Of a stretch of DNA of 64,000 bases, positions 30,801 through 38,251 are shown piece after piece; position 1 is the first letter of the stretch; each line of letters opens with the position of its first letter. Under the pieces are notes generated by a model. That model was not told the DNA's origin, made no database searches, and saw only the letters and a program-made list of their open reading frames with translations. A program made the translations under genes and the position numbers. The DNA lies in IMG/VR virus record IMGVR_UViG_3300032070_000613, positions 62,001-126,000 of that record, one strand, 5' to 3'. This DNA is from a virus.

Positions 30801-32474
30801 GTCGGGTCGTATTCAGAAGTTGTTTCAGGGTATTATACTAGTGGAGTGATCGATGCATCTACTGGTATGGTTTATATGTCTGGTAGTAATACTAATGCTA
30901 GTCTTGGGAATGGTACAAATATTAATAGATCTTCTCCAATAGGTATCAGTCGAATAGGATCTTATAGAAATCTTACTATCAGTAATGACCAATATATTAA
31001 TGGGGTCGGAGTAATTGATGCGGCAACAGGGTATGCTTTTGTGTGGGGTTTAGGTCTTGATGTACCTTTCCCAGGGACGTTACTTGCAAATGATTTTAGA
31101 TCGGGGCTTCTATGGTTTAATATTTCTCCTCAGCAAGTTATAAATACTAATTCGTTTGCTCAAATAGCTGCCGGATCTAGTGCATCTCTCTTTTTACCGC
31201 AGAATTATTCTGTATGGGCAAATTTTACCAAAGATACTATACATACAAATACAATGTCAGATGTTCATTTTACATCCACTTTTATTAACAATCCTGTTAG
31301 TTGGACATGGTACTTTGGAGATAGCACTTCAGTAGATGCAAACCCTACTCATGCTTTTACTATCTTTGGTTCACCTTTGCCTATTTCTTTAGTAGCACAA
31401 GGATCATTTGGAGATCCCTATACGGCTACTGATTCTATTAGTATATACTCACCTACTCAGATATCCAACAAAAACACAGTTTATATGTGTGGTTGGGGTA
31501 ATGCCTGGGCTTCGAATGGCTATGGGAATATTAATTTAAATTATCTCGCCCCACTAACTGCAACAGCAATAGATATAGGATATAGACAATTTACTAATCT
31601 ATTTATAGAGAAAGATACTAACTTTGTATGGGGGTTCGGTAATAATAATGCAGGTCAATTAGGAGATAATAGCTTAACTAATAGGACTATTCCTACTTTG
31701 ATTAAATCTGAATCATTTAGTAAAGTAGTTTGTGGCTATAATAATTCTGCTGTTATTGATTCTAATTATATGCTATATGTGACTGGATTAAATACCTATG
31801 GTCAAATTGGTGATGGAACAACTATTAATAGGTCTACTCATGTAGCTGTAGTTCGCACAGGATCTTATGCTGATACTGTTCTTAGTCTGTATCATTCGTT
31901 AGCTTTAGAAAAATCAACAGGAAATATCTGGGCGTGGGGTTATAATAACTACGGTCAGTTAGGTGATAATACTACACAAAATAGATCATCTCCTGTAGCT
32001 ATAGTTAAAACAAGTTCTTTTATTAAAGTTACAGCTGGAGATTATTTCTCAGCTGTTTTGGAAGATACAGGTATAGTATGGACATGGGGTTATAATAATT
32101 CCGGGCAATTAGGAATAAACAATGTTTCATCAATGTCATCTCCTATGAGCATAACACGATCTTCATCATACAGCGATATATCAGCTGGTAATTCGCATAT
32201 GCTAGCACTGGATGGTTATACTGGAATGATTTGGACTTGGGGTCTTAATACATCGGGTCAGTTAGGAGACGGCACTATTCAGAATAGATCTTCTCCTATA
32301 GCTATAATTAGAACAGCATCATATATAGCAATTGCGGCGGGGGTATCTACATCGTATGCTGTGGATTCTACTGGTCTTGTTTTTGGATGGGGTATTAATT
32401 CAAATAATGAAATTGGTAATTATTCTGCCATTAATTATTCATCTCCAGTTATAATAGCTAAGGTTACTTTTTAA
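27876..32474 (+). CDS. RCC1-repeat beta-propeller fibre protein with embedded PKD
   Basis: A 1,532-residue protein built from many RCC1-type repeats, roughly 51 residues each, of the form AIDATTGNIWAWGYNNVGQL followed by GDGTTNNKSSPIAIVRT. Residues 1-1110 and 1193-1532 are RCC1; residues about 1114-1192 are a single PKD-like domain (VSWTWYFGDS). Each RCC1 propeller normally has seven blades, so several propellers would form. Two adjacent repeats are almost identical at DNA level (around 28320-28570), which suggests recent tandem duplication. RCC1 proteins usually make protein contacts; here the role is most likely receptor binding or fibre display, inferred from context. Confidence 0.75.
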   Translation: MAWSTLTSGDNTQGVVASAALFSHKGLIGEILKPGSFQQAALKYNHAAIIDNQGMIWTWGTNTYGQIGNNSVTAATSPISIVRTGSYIFVKTGYSFSLAIDASTGNIWSWGYNNYGQLGDSTTTNRSSSVIIVRTASYSQISAGYDHSLAIDATTGNIWAWGYNNVGQLGDGTTNNKSSPIAIVRTASFSQISAGYQYSLAIDATTGNIWAWGYNNVGQFGDGTTNNKSSPISIARTSSYFKISAGYNHSLSIDASTGNVWAWGSNGANPNSTNYLGKLGNAPTVYSYKSMTFGYYSFILLDSTGTIWTGGGNTYGQVGDGTVIDRSSPVLILRSASYSSVTAGAYTAMAIDGSTGNIWAWGYNSSGRLGDNTTQNRSSPVAIARTASYSVLAPLYNSNHCLAIDASTGNIWAWGYNNYGQLGINTTTNRSSPVTIVRTASYVAIAAGPDYSLAIDATTGNIWAWGRNSYGQLGDNTTTTKSSPVAIVRTDSYIAISAAGDSSGLGYGVSMALNSSGTVYCWGYNNYGQIGDNTITNRSSPVAIASNLSFSQISAGSYQCFAIDISTGNIWGWGANSGSDLGDGTFINRSSPVMLARQISFSAVKGAPVIPSAIEAETGFLWIWGQNLYYYDSQLQYLVSGNFTDVGWYYTSYTVPQFISKNIALDNQSSPVAITRTASYSNISAGYQHSLAVDATTGSVWSWGQNIAGESAIGYNNSSVLVPTAIAGSRSYKSLKIAYQSTWLLDSSDYLYEAKVLATPPKIKNGTFSDMCLGTWCSYVIDKNTGNILVQGTNEYGQLGDNTTENRYVLASTARTASYSKIVCSMQPPTATTMSAMAIDASTGMIWSWGYNNYGQLGDGTRTDRSSPVAIQRTASYISIARGYAHSLAIDASDGSIWSWGHNEEGQLGDNTTRHRSSPVSIVRSGSYKTVTAGFTSSFAIDASTGMVWAWGLNVGGQLGDNTIINKSSPVSIARVGSYSEVVSGYYTSGVIDASTGMVYMSGSNTNASLGNGTNINRSSPIGISRIGSYRNLTISNDQYINGVGVIDAATGYAFVWGLGLDVPFPGTLLANDFRSGLLWFNISPQQVINTNSFAQIAAGSSASLFLPQNYSVWANFTKDTIHTNTMSDVHFTSTFINNPVSWTWYFGDSTSVDANPTHAFTIFGSPLPISLVAQGSFGDPYTATDSISIYSPTQISNKNTVYMCGWGNAWASNGYGNINLNYLAPLTATAIDIGYRQFTNLFIEKDTNFVWGFGNNNAGQLGDNSLTNRTIPTLIKSESFSKVVCGYNNSAVIDSNYMLYVTGLNTYGQIGDGTTINRSTHVAVVRTGSYADTVLSLYHSLALEKSTGNIWAWGYNNYGQLGDNTTQNRSSPVAIVKTSSFIKVTAGDYFSAVLEDTGIVWTWGYNNSGQLGINNVSSMSSPMSITRSSSYSDISAGNSHMLALDGYTGMIWTWGLNTSGQLGDGTIQNRSSPIAIIRTASYIAIAAGVSTSYAVDSTGLVFGWGINSNNEIGNYSAINYSSPVIIAKVTF
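28320..28570 (+). repeat. near-identical tandem RCC1 repeats
   Basis: Two neighbouring RCC1 units share long nearly identical DNA, including GGTAATATATGGGCATGGGG and the following Asn/Thr-rich loop. This points to recent duplication inside the RCC1 gene. Confidence 0.6.
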
Positions 32475-33469
32475 TGTCTTCCTTAATATTAAGAGGTGGG
32501 CCGGGACTCAGAATTCTTTTAACAGAGAATGCTATAGCAACAGCTGATTTTTCCGGTACACCACTTTCAGGTGATGCTCCATTAACAGTTAATTTCACTG
32601 ATTTGTCTACGGGATCCCCTGCTTCATGGGACTGGGATTTCGGAGATGGCTCTTCGCATTCTACAGAGCAGTATCCTACTCACATTTATACGGTAGCTGG
32701 AGTTTATACAGTAATCCTATCTATTAATGGAGGGGCCAGTACTAAGACACAAACAGACTATATTACTGTAAATTTAGTAGCTGATCTTTCCGGCACCCCA
32801 ACTACCGGTAAAGTGCTTTTAACAGTTAATTTTACGGATCTGTCTACAGGAGTCCCTACATCATGGGACTGGAATTTCGGAGACGGTAGCTCTCACAGTA
32901 CAATTAAAAATCCGCAACATATCTATTCCACAGCAGGAACATATACGGTAATTTTGACCGCATCAAAAGGGGTGATATCTTCGATAGTAACAAAAACGAA
33001 TTATGTCACTGCTCGCATTAGATCTGGATTTTCAGGATTACCTGTTATTGGTCAGCTCCCTCTTATTGCTCAGTTCACTGATGAATCTTTAGGAGGAGGA
33101 ATCACTTCTTGGGCATGGGATTTTGGTGACGATACTTCTGTTATTAGATCGCAAAGTCCTCGTCATTATTATATGCGTCCCGGATCATACACCGTCAGCC
33201 TGACCGTTTCTAATGGAGTAGAATCCGACATTGAGACTAAAACAGGATATATAACCGTATCTCCATATACATTGAGTTTTTCCGGCACTCCCAGAACCGG
33301 TAATCCCCCCATAGCAGTACAATTTATAGATACCAGTACAGGAATAACTCCTGACGAAAAACTGTGGGAGTTTGGGGATGGGGACACATCTACAGAACAA
33401 AATCCGGTGCACGTCTATCGCAGATCTCAAGTTTATTCTGTAAAAATGACTGTGCGAAAAAATCTGTAA
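32474..33469 (+). CDS. tandem four-PKD protein
   Basis: A 331-residue protein coupled to the RCC1 gene through a TAATG stop/start overlap. After a short N-terminus it has four PKD domains at about residues 22-105, 108-190, 192-270 and 272-331, each with a WDFGDG-type core (WDWDFGDGS, WDWNFGDGS, WAWDFGDD, LWEFGDGD). The first two PKDs closely resemble those in the gene at 22884, also at DNA level. PKD strings act as spacers or adhesion modules. It may be a separately encoded stalk for the RCC1 head; that pairing is inferred. Confidence 0.65.
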   Translation: MSSLILRGGPGLRILLTENAIATADFSGTPLSGDAPLTVNFTDLSTGSPASWDWDFGDGSSHSTEQYPTHIYTVAGVYTVILSINGGASTKTQTDYITVNLVADLSGTPTTGKVLLTVNFTDLSTGVPTSWDWNFGDGSSHSTIKNPQHIYSTAGTYTVILTASKGVISSIVTKTNYVTARIRSGFSGLPVIGQLPLIAQFTDESLGGGITSWAWDFGDDTSVIRSQSPRHYYMRPGSYTVSLTVSNGVESDIETKTGYITVSPYTLSFSGTPRTGNPPIAVQFIDTSTGITPDEKLWEFGDGDTSTEQNPVHVYRRSQVYSVKMTVRKNL

Positions 33470-33546
33470 ATTTTTTGTGTTTTAAAAATGAATAAGAAAG
33501 TCAGAATAATCATTTAAATTAATCAGATTGATTCTATAGGTTTGAT

Positions 33547-35016
33547 ATGTATTATTTTTCTATCACTATAGATAAGACAAAAGTTCAAGGAACTAATTCT
33601 AATTTTATATATTTATTTGATGAATCTGCTAATAATGTTCCCGTCGGTTTTTGGTCGCATGTTGTAGATTCTAATGGTCTTGACATTCGTTTTTACGATA
33701 CAGATAGTTTAACGGAGCTCAAACGTGAAATTGTGCTATATTCATCTATTACAAATACAGTTGAAGCATGGATACAGATCCCCTCTATTAGTGATATTGT
33801 AGACAAAGTAATTTGGTGTAAATATGGAGAAAGCGTTATATCGAATTCTTCAGAAGTTTGGACAGACTCTGGAATAACTCAAGTCAATCATTTGAAATCT
33901 GATGGTTCTAATGTTGCTGATAGTGCTCATGGTATAACAGGTACACTTTTTCCCCCTGCTACATCATGCTCCGGTGTTATCCATGAAGGAGTGGACTGTA
34001 CATCTGGGAGGATTCGTATTCCTCATAGTGTATATAGTAACCCTGGAAGTAATTCTTTTGCCGTTTCATTTTGGATGAATCTTGTAAATATTGCGGCATA
34101 TGATCCAATTATTCAAAAACAGAACTTTGGAAGTGAGCAGTGGGGAGTATATCGAGGTGGTTCTGATAGCTATGGAATGCCCGGGAAAAAATTGAATTTA
34201 TTTCTTTCAGCGACATCAGGTTTTAGAGGCGGTTATACAGTCAATAATTACTCAGATGGAAACTGGCATCATGTTGTTGCTATATTTGATCAAGGTTTAG
34301 ATACACTCAAATGCTATGTTGATGGGTACATAGTAGGCATGGTGATTGACCATGTTACTCCTCCGTGGCCCAATCCCGACAATACTGGGTATGAGGTGAT
34401 AAATTCCAGTTTATCTTCTGATACAATAAAAGTTGATGAAATAAGATTCTATAAAACATTGCCAACTGAAGATGATATTTTAACACAATTTAATAATCAA
34501 AATGATCCCGCTACATTTTCTTTATGCGGTCCCGAAGAATCAAATTTAGTAGCTGATTTTTCAGCTACTCCCTTGTCAGGAGTGGCTTCTTTATCAGTTC
34601 AATTCACGGATACCTCTCTAGGTACTCCTACGAGCTGGTCCTGGGACTTTGGAGATGGTATCACATCAACAGAACAGAATCCTATCCATGTTTATGGTGC
34701 TGCGGGCGTTTATACAGTAGTCCTCAGGGCGATTCGAGGGTCTTTTGAAGACACTGAAACAAAATCTGAATATATAAAAATAGGTTTTACGGACAGCATA
34801 ACAAAATATGCCTATATAATTTTAACGCCGCGTCTATCTACAGATGATGCGGCCATACCACCGAGCAGGCCTGAGCTAGGAGTCATGTATGCAGATGGAG
34901 TAGGCAATTATCTATTTATAAAAAAAGGAATACGTGTAATCCTACCCGCTCAGAGTTCTATTGAAGAAGGTAGCGGATTCGTACGATCGAGTGGCCCTAG
35001 CGTAATTTTTGATTGA
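33547..35016 (+). CDS. DUF2341-LamG-PKD fibre protein
   Basis: A 489-residue paralogue of the 22884 gene without the propeller. Order: DUF2341 (residues 1-105, YYFSITIDKTKV and FYDTDS), LamG-like sandwich (about 110-320, SDGNWHHVVAIFDQGL), PKD (about 332-415, WSWDFGDGI) and the C-terminal module GNYLFIKKGIR shared with the 22884 gene. It is likely a glycan-binding appendage. The 77 bases before it hold no recognised feature beyond A/T-rich sequence. Confidence 0.65.
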   Translation: MYYFSITIDKTKVQGTNSNFIYLFDESANNVPVGFWSHVVDSNGLDIRFYDTDSLTELKREIVLYSSITNTVEAWIQIPSISDIVDKVIWCKYGESVISNSSEVWTDSGITQVNHLKSDGSNVADSAHGITGTLFPPATSCSGVIHEGVDCTSGRIRIPHSVYSNPGSNSFAVSFWMNLVNIAAYDPIIQKQNFGSEQWGVYRGGSDSYGMPGKKLNLFLSATSGFRGGYTVNNYSDGNWHHVVAIFDQGLDTLKCYVDGYIVGMVIDHVTPPWPNPDNTGYEVINSSLSSDTIKVDEIRFYKTLPTEDDILTQFNNQNDPATFSLCGPEESNLVADFSATPLSGVASLSVQFTDTSLGTPTSWSWDFGDGITSTEQNPIHVYGAAGVYTVVLRAIRGSFEDTETKSEYIKIGFTDSITKYAYIILTPRLSTDDAAIPPSRPELGVMYADGVGNYLFIKKGIRVILPAQSSIEEGSGFVRSSGPSVIFD

Positions 35017-35026
35017 AAGGGAAAAA

Positions 35027-35674
35027 ATGCTGCAATCAAATTCAGATAAAATAAAAGCTAGCACCGTACCGAATTTCTCGGACGACTCCGTACGGATAAA
35101 AGCGGGATCTTTTGTCTATGACAATAAATGGATCAATTTTAGTGGTACTGTTTTTAAGGTAAGAGATTATATAACCTCCGTCCTGGTAGGCACCCGGACT
35201 CGTTTCTTTAAAGATAGAAACTACGCGGTCTATCTCCTCATAGGGCTAGACCCCACACAAGGCATCCGAGTGATAGAGGGACAGCATGTCCCTTTTTCGA
35301 CGCTACAGGGAGTCCCGCCTCCAGATTCATATGATTTCCTGCCTCTGGTGGGAGTCATAAGTATCCAGGATGGTACGAGAGATCTCAATTTCGGATATCT
35401 ACCTTTGAAAAATGAAAATATCATATTGTTTTCCGGCTATGGTAATATCCTCGATAAAGACCTCAAAGGCGTACAGGGAGACGCGAATTATACATACGGA
35501 GAAACAGGTCTCGTAGGAGGGACTGGATTAAAGGGATCCACAGGTAATCAAGGCATTCTTGGTGTCACTGGACAGAGGGGTCATACTCCTACCCCACAAC
35601 GTGGATATACGGGTATAGTCGGGATGACTGGTATCTCTTGGAATATCCACGTACCATTTGAGGAATTTTATTAA
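35027..35674 (+). CDS. short collagen-like fibre protein, paralogue 1
   Basis: A 215-residue protein from the ATG at 35027, which has a GAAAGGG ribosome site just upstream; a TTG at 35009 extends the frame by six residues but has no such site. The N-terminal domain (SVRIKAGSFVYDNKWINF) is homologous to the gene at 35711 and ends in a (F/Y)xGYGN motif. A short collagen-like tail follows (GETGLVGGTGLKGSTGNQG). Likely a fibre subunit in which the N-terminal domain attaches to the virion and the collagen stalk projects. Confidence 0.6.
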   Translation: MLQSNSDKIKASTVPNFSDDSVRIKAGSFVYDNKWINFSGTVFKVRDYITSVLVGTRTRFFKDRNYAVYLLIGLDPTQGIRVIEGQHVPFSTLQGVPPPDSYDFLPLVGVISIQDGTRDLNFGYLPLKNENIILFSGYGNILDKDLKGVQGDANYTYGETGLVGGTGLKGSTGNQGILGVTGQRGHTPTPQRGYTGIVGMTGISWNIHVPFEEFY

Positions 35675-35694
35675 GAGAATGATAATCTCTTAAT
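35670..35694 (+). terminator. 9-bp perfect hairpin at the end of the 35027 gene
   Basis: ATTAAGAGA (35670-35678) pairs perfectly with TCTCTTAAT (35686-35694) around a seven-base loop. The TAA stop of the upstream gene lies in the left arm. There is no long T-run after it, so it is at best a weak intrinsic terminator; it could also be an RNA processing or stability element. The next gene starts 17 bases downstream. Confidence 0.35.
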
Positions 35695-35710
35695 TTATCC
35701 CTCTATTCAT

Positions 35711-36349
35711 ATGTCCCTCATAACGAAGCAGAAAAAAGATTTTACTTTAAAAACTAAAGACTCGCGTGAACATGGTGAAAATATCGTTTTCATCAAAGGC
35801 GGATCTGTAGTTTTAGAAGACAAATGGATGTTTTTCCCGGACCTCCGTATTGATGTACAGCAATTAATATTAAAGTACGTCAGCGAGACCTCGAGAAGAA
35901 TATTCAATAATTTTAACGATATCCTCTATGTTTTAATAGTTTTGGATAAAACCGGTCAAGTCAAAGTCATCCCCAGCGTATCCTATAATAAAAGCTCTTT
36001 CGGTGATGTAAAAGCTTTCCCGGATCTATCTGGTAAACTCCCTCTGATTTTAGTGCGCCTGACTCAGGATGGTAGCGCCGATCTAAAGGCTTTTAAACCT
36101 ATTCTGCCAGATGACATGGAACTCTATCAGGGCTACGGTAATTACACGAAGATGGGCCCTAAAGGGGAAGAAGGATATAAAGGTATTACGGGGATGATAG
36201 GCATGACGGGTCTACAGGGCATCACGGGCTATTATGGACTGACCGGTTTCCAGGGAGCTACAGGATTACAAGGAAATGTGTTACAGGGAGTGACGGGTGT
36301 AGAGGGGTTGGTCGGAGCAAATTTATACGCTGTGGTAGTAGATCGTTAA
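35711..36349 (+). CDS. short collagen-like fibre protein, paralogue 2
   Basis: A 212-residue paralogue of the gene at 35027. Residues 1-145 hold the same N-terminal domain (IVFIKGGSVVLEDKWMFFPD). After YQGYGNYTKMGPKGEEG comes a collagen-like run with Thr in the third position (GITGMIGMTGLQGITG). No C-terminal globular domain is present, so it may act as a short spike or trimerise through the stalk. It is followed by a strong AAAGGAG site for the next gene. Confidence 0.6.
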   Translation: MSLITKQKKDFTLKTKDSREHGENIVFIKGGSVVLEDKWMFFPDLRIDVQQLILKYVSETSRRIFNNFNDILYVLIVLDKTGQVKVIPSVSYNKSSFGDVKAFPDLSGKLPLILVRLTQDGSADLKAFKPILPDDMELYQGYGNYTKMGPKGEEGYKGITGMIGMTGLQGITGYYGLTGFQGATGLQGNVLQGVTGVEGLVGANLYAVVVDR

Positions 36350-36363
36350 AGGAGTTATGCCAA

Positions 36364-38064
36364 ATGAATATAGATCCTCGTCATATTAAGCAAATATCAG
36401 ATACTAAGGCAACATTATCTGGTGCTGGTCCAAAAAGATTAAAAAAGAAGCAGATCGCTATTCAAGAAGATCTCTCTGCTAAAAGATTGTCTTTCAGAAC
36501 ATCTCTGAATGAATATGTCGAATGCGCAAATGTAGCTGATGCCACAGGCATTACCGGTCCTGCTGGTATACCAGGACCTACAGGGCCCTCAGCGGGTCCT
36601 CAGGGAGATACAGGATTACCAGGTCCTACGGGTATAGCAGGGACTTATGGGTTAACAGGATTGCCAGGGATACAGGGGCCTACAGGAGCTTTTGGTGGTG
36701 CTCCTGGAGAGACAGGATTGCTTGGGGCTACTGGCGTCCGCGGCATGACAGGTATTAACGGTCTTATAGGCAGTACTGGATCGCAAGGTTTAACGGGTGC
36801 GTCTGGTGTGACAGGTATTTCTGGAGTGACTGGTGATCAAGGAAATACGGGCGTCCAAGGTTTAACTGGTTCTCAAGGAGCTACTGGAGTATCTGGCGTT
36901 ACAGGATTGTTTGGTGTGACTGGAGATCAGGGGAATACAGGAGTACAGGGTGCGACTGGTGTAGGTCTGCAAGGAGTCACAGGAATTGGTGTCACAGGTC
37001 TCAGTGGGGTAACCGGCTCTCGAGGAGAGACGGGATCTCAGGGTCTCACCGGATTGATTGGAATCACAGGGCTCGAAGGGAGTACGGGTGTCCAGGGAAT
37101 AACTGGTGAACCTGGTTTGACCGGTATGCCTGGAATCACTGGTCAACAAGGCGCACAAGGGCTCACAGGTATCATAGGGATTACAGGAGCTCTTGGGACT
37201 ACAGGTTTTGTAGGAATTACAGGTTTTCAGGGAATAACAGGTCTGCAAGGATCCCAAGGGATAACTGGAGAACAGGGTGCTACAGGAGCTCTTGGGACTA
37301 CAGGTTATATAGGAATCACGGGTCAACAGGGAGCTCAGGGGCTCACAGGTGTTATTGGGCTGACCGGATCTCAAGGCATTACGGGAGAGCCTGGTCTAAC
37401 AGGAATTTTAGGCATTACAGGGATTGTTGGAGTTCAAGGTTTAACGGGAGATCAGGGATCTCAAGGATTGACTGGTACTATTGGATTAACAGGAACTATT
37501 GGAATTACAGGACAGCAGGGAGTATTTGGATTAACGGGATATGCTGGTATCACAGGTCCTGAGGGAGCTGGTGGTAATACGGGAGCACAGGGAGTAACTG
37601 GGAATCAAGGAGAAACAGGAGCTGGAATTCAAGGATCGACGGGATTGCGGGGATCAACCGGGATGTCTGGTATTGGTAGTGCAGGAGGCGTCACAGGAAT
37701 GATCAATATCACATTCAACGGTAATAGCAATCCTGTGTCTACAGGCGAAAAAACCATAATAAATCTACCGTTTAATTTACAGCTGGATGGCTGGAGATTT
37801 CTAGCGAATGCGACAGGGAGTATTTCTGTTGATATGGCCATCTCTAGCTATACTAATTATCCTTTTACAGGGCCTCTTATGCATGCCGGTTCTACAGGTC
37901 CTTATATATCTGCTGGAATAAAAAATGAAGATACAGATCTGAGTGATTGGGTTAATGCAACGGGAGCGGCAGGAGAACTAATCAGAGTTAGTGTAGGATC
38001 CGTGACAGGGATTTCTATGGCATATCTTTCTTTAAATTATCATCAACTCTATAATGTCATTTAA
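36364..38064 (+). CDS. long collagen-like (Gly-X-Thr) tail fibre protein
   Basis: A 566-residue protein. A 60-residue basic N-terminus is followed by roughly 380 residues of Gly-X-Y repeats, mostly with Thr or Gln in the Y position (GITGLQGVTG style), to about residue 445, then a compact C-terminal beta domain (NLPFNLQLDGWRFLANATGS). Thr in the Y position is typical of bacterial and phage collagen-like proteins that can be O-glycosylated. The start has AAAGGAG upstream. It likely forms a trimeric fibre shaft with a C-terminal tip. Its TAA stop falls inside the left hairpin of the IscB element. Confidence 0.75.
   Translation: MNIDPRHIKQISDTKATLSGAGPKRLKKKQIAIQEDLSAKRLSFRTSLNEYVECANVADATGITGPAGIPGPTGPSAGPQGDTGLPGPTGIAGTYGLTGLPGIQGPTGAFGGAPGETGLLGATGVRGMTGINGLIGSTGSQGLTGASGVTGISGVTGDQGNTGVQGLTGSQGATGVSGVTGLFGVTGDQGNTGVQGATGVGLQGVTGIGVTGLSGVTGSRGETGSQGLTGLIGITGLEGSTGVQGITGEPGLTGMPGITGQQGAQGLTGIIGITGALGTTGFVGITGFQGITGLQGSQGITGEQGATGALGTTGYIGITGQQGAQGLTGVIGLTGSQGITGEPGLTGILGITGIVGVQGLTGDQGSQGLTGTIGLTGTIGITGQQGVFGLTGYAGITGPEGAGGNTGAQGVTGNQGETGAGIQGSTGLRGSTGMSGIGSAGGVTGMINITFNGNSNPVSTGEKTIINLPFNLQLDGWRFLANATGSISVDMAISSYTNYPFTGPLMHAGSTGPYISAGIKNEDTDLSDWVNATGAAGELIRVSVGSVTGISMAYLSLNYHQLYNVI
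37184..37330 (+). repeat. internal duplication in the collagen-coding region
   Basis: A segment reading ACAGGAGCTCTTGGGACTAC begins near 37184 and again near 37283, and each copy runs on into closely similar sequence. This indicates slippage or recombination that changes stalk length by about 33 residues. Confidence 0.5.
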
Positions 38065-38079
38065 AAATGACGTTGTGGG
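38048..38079 (+). other. left-boundary hairpin of IscB copy 1
   Basis: TCTATAATGTCAT (38048-38060) can pair with ATGACGTTGTGGG (38067-38079), 13 pairs including four G-U pairs. All four become Watson-Crick pairs in copy 2. The fibre gene's TAA stop (38062-38064) lies in the loop. Confidence 0.6.
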
Positions 38080-38251
38080 AGTCTAGGGAGCTTATTCAAT
38101 AAAATGAATATGCAGACGTTACAACCAAAGTTCAAGAACGTACCTACGGATGCTTCACTAGTCCGTAGCTCTACAACTCTACCATTAAACAGGAACGAAA
38201 GCGCCAGTGTGGTAGAGAAAGTACTGAGTTGTAACAATCCCGAAGTGAATC
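38048..38251 (+). ncRNA. putative omega RNA (HEARO-like) scaffold, copy 1
   Basis: This segment lies just upstream of and overlaps the 5' part of the iscB frame, where IscB guide RNAs are encoded. Foldable stems: GCTTATTCA/TGAATATGC (38090-38098 with 38105-38113, one mismatch), ACGTT/AACGT (38116-38120 with 38137-38141), CTACGGA/TCCGTAG (38144-38150 with 38162-38168), and CTCTACCA/TGGTAGAG (38177-38184 with 38210-38217) enclosed by ACAA/TTGT. Over 38080-38251 it differs from copy 2 at only three bases; two are in a loop and one turns a G-C pair into G-U. In IscB systems the guide is the sequence directly 5' of the scaffold, here inside the 3' end of the fibre gene. Confidence 0.75.

Noticed and set aside
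28100-32400. RCC1 repeats considered as an array of non-coding repeats
   Set aside because: They keep one open frame over 4.6 kb with conserved protein motifs.
36541-37700. Short tandem repeats considered as CRISPR array
   Set aside because: They are in-frame Gly-X-Y codons of variable sequence without constant repeats and unique spacers.
38048-38079. Hairpin as an intrinsic terminator of the fibre gene
   Set aside because: No U-tract follows; the conserved pairing continues into the RNA scaffold, so a guide-RNA hairpin or element end is more likely.
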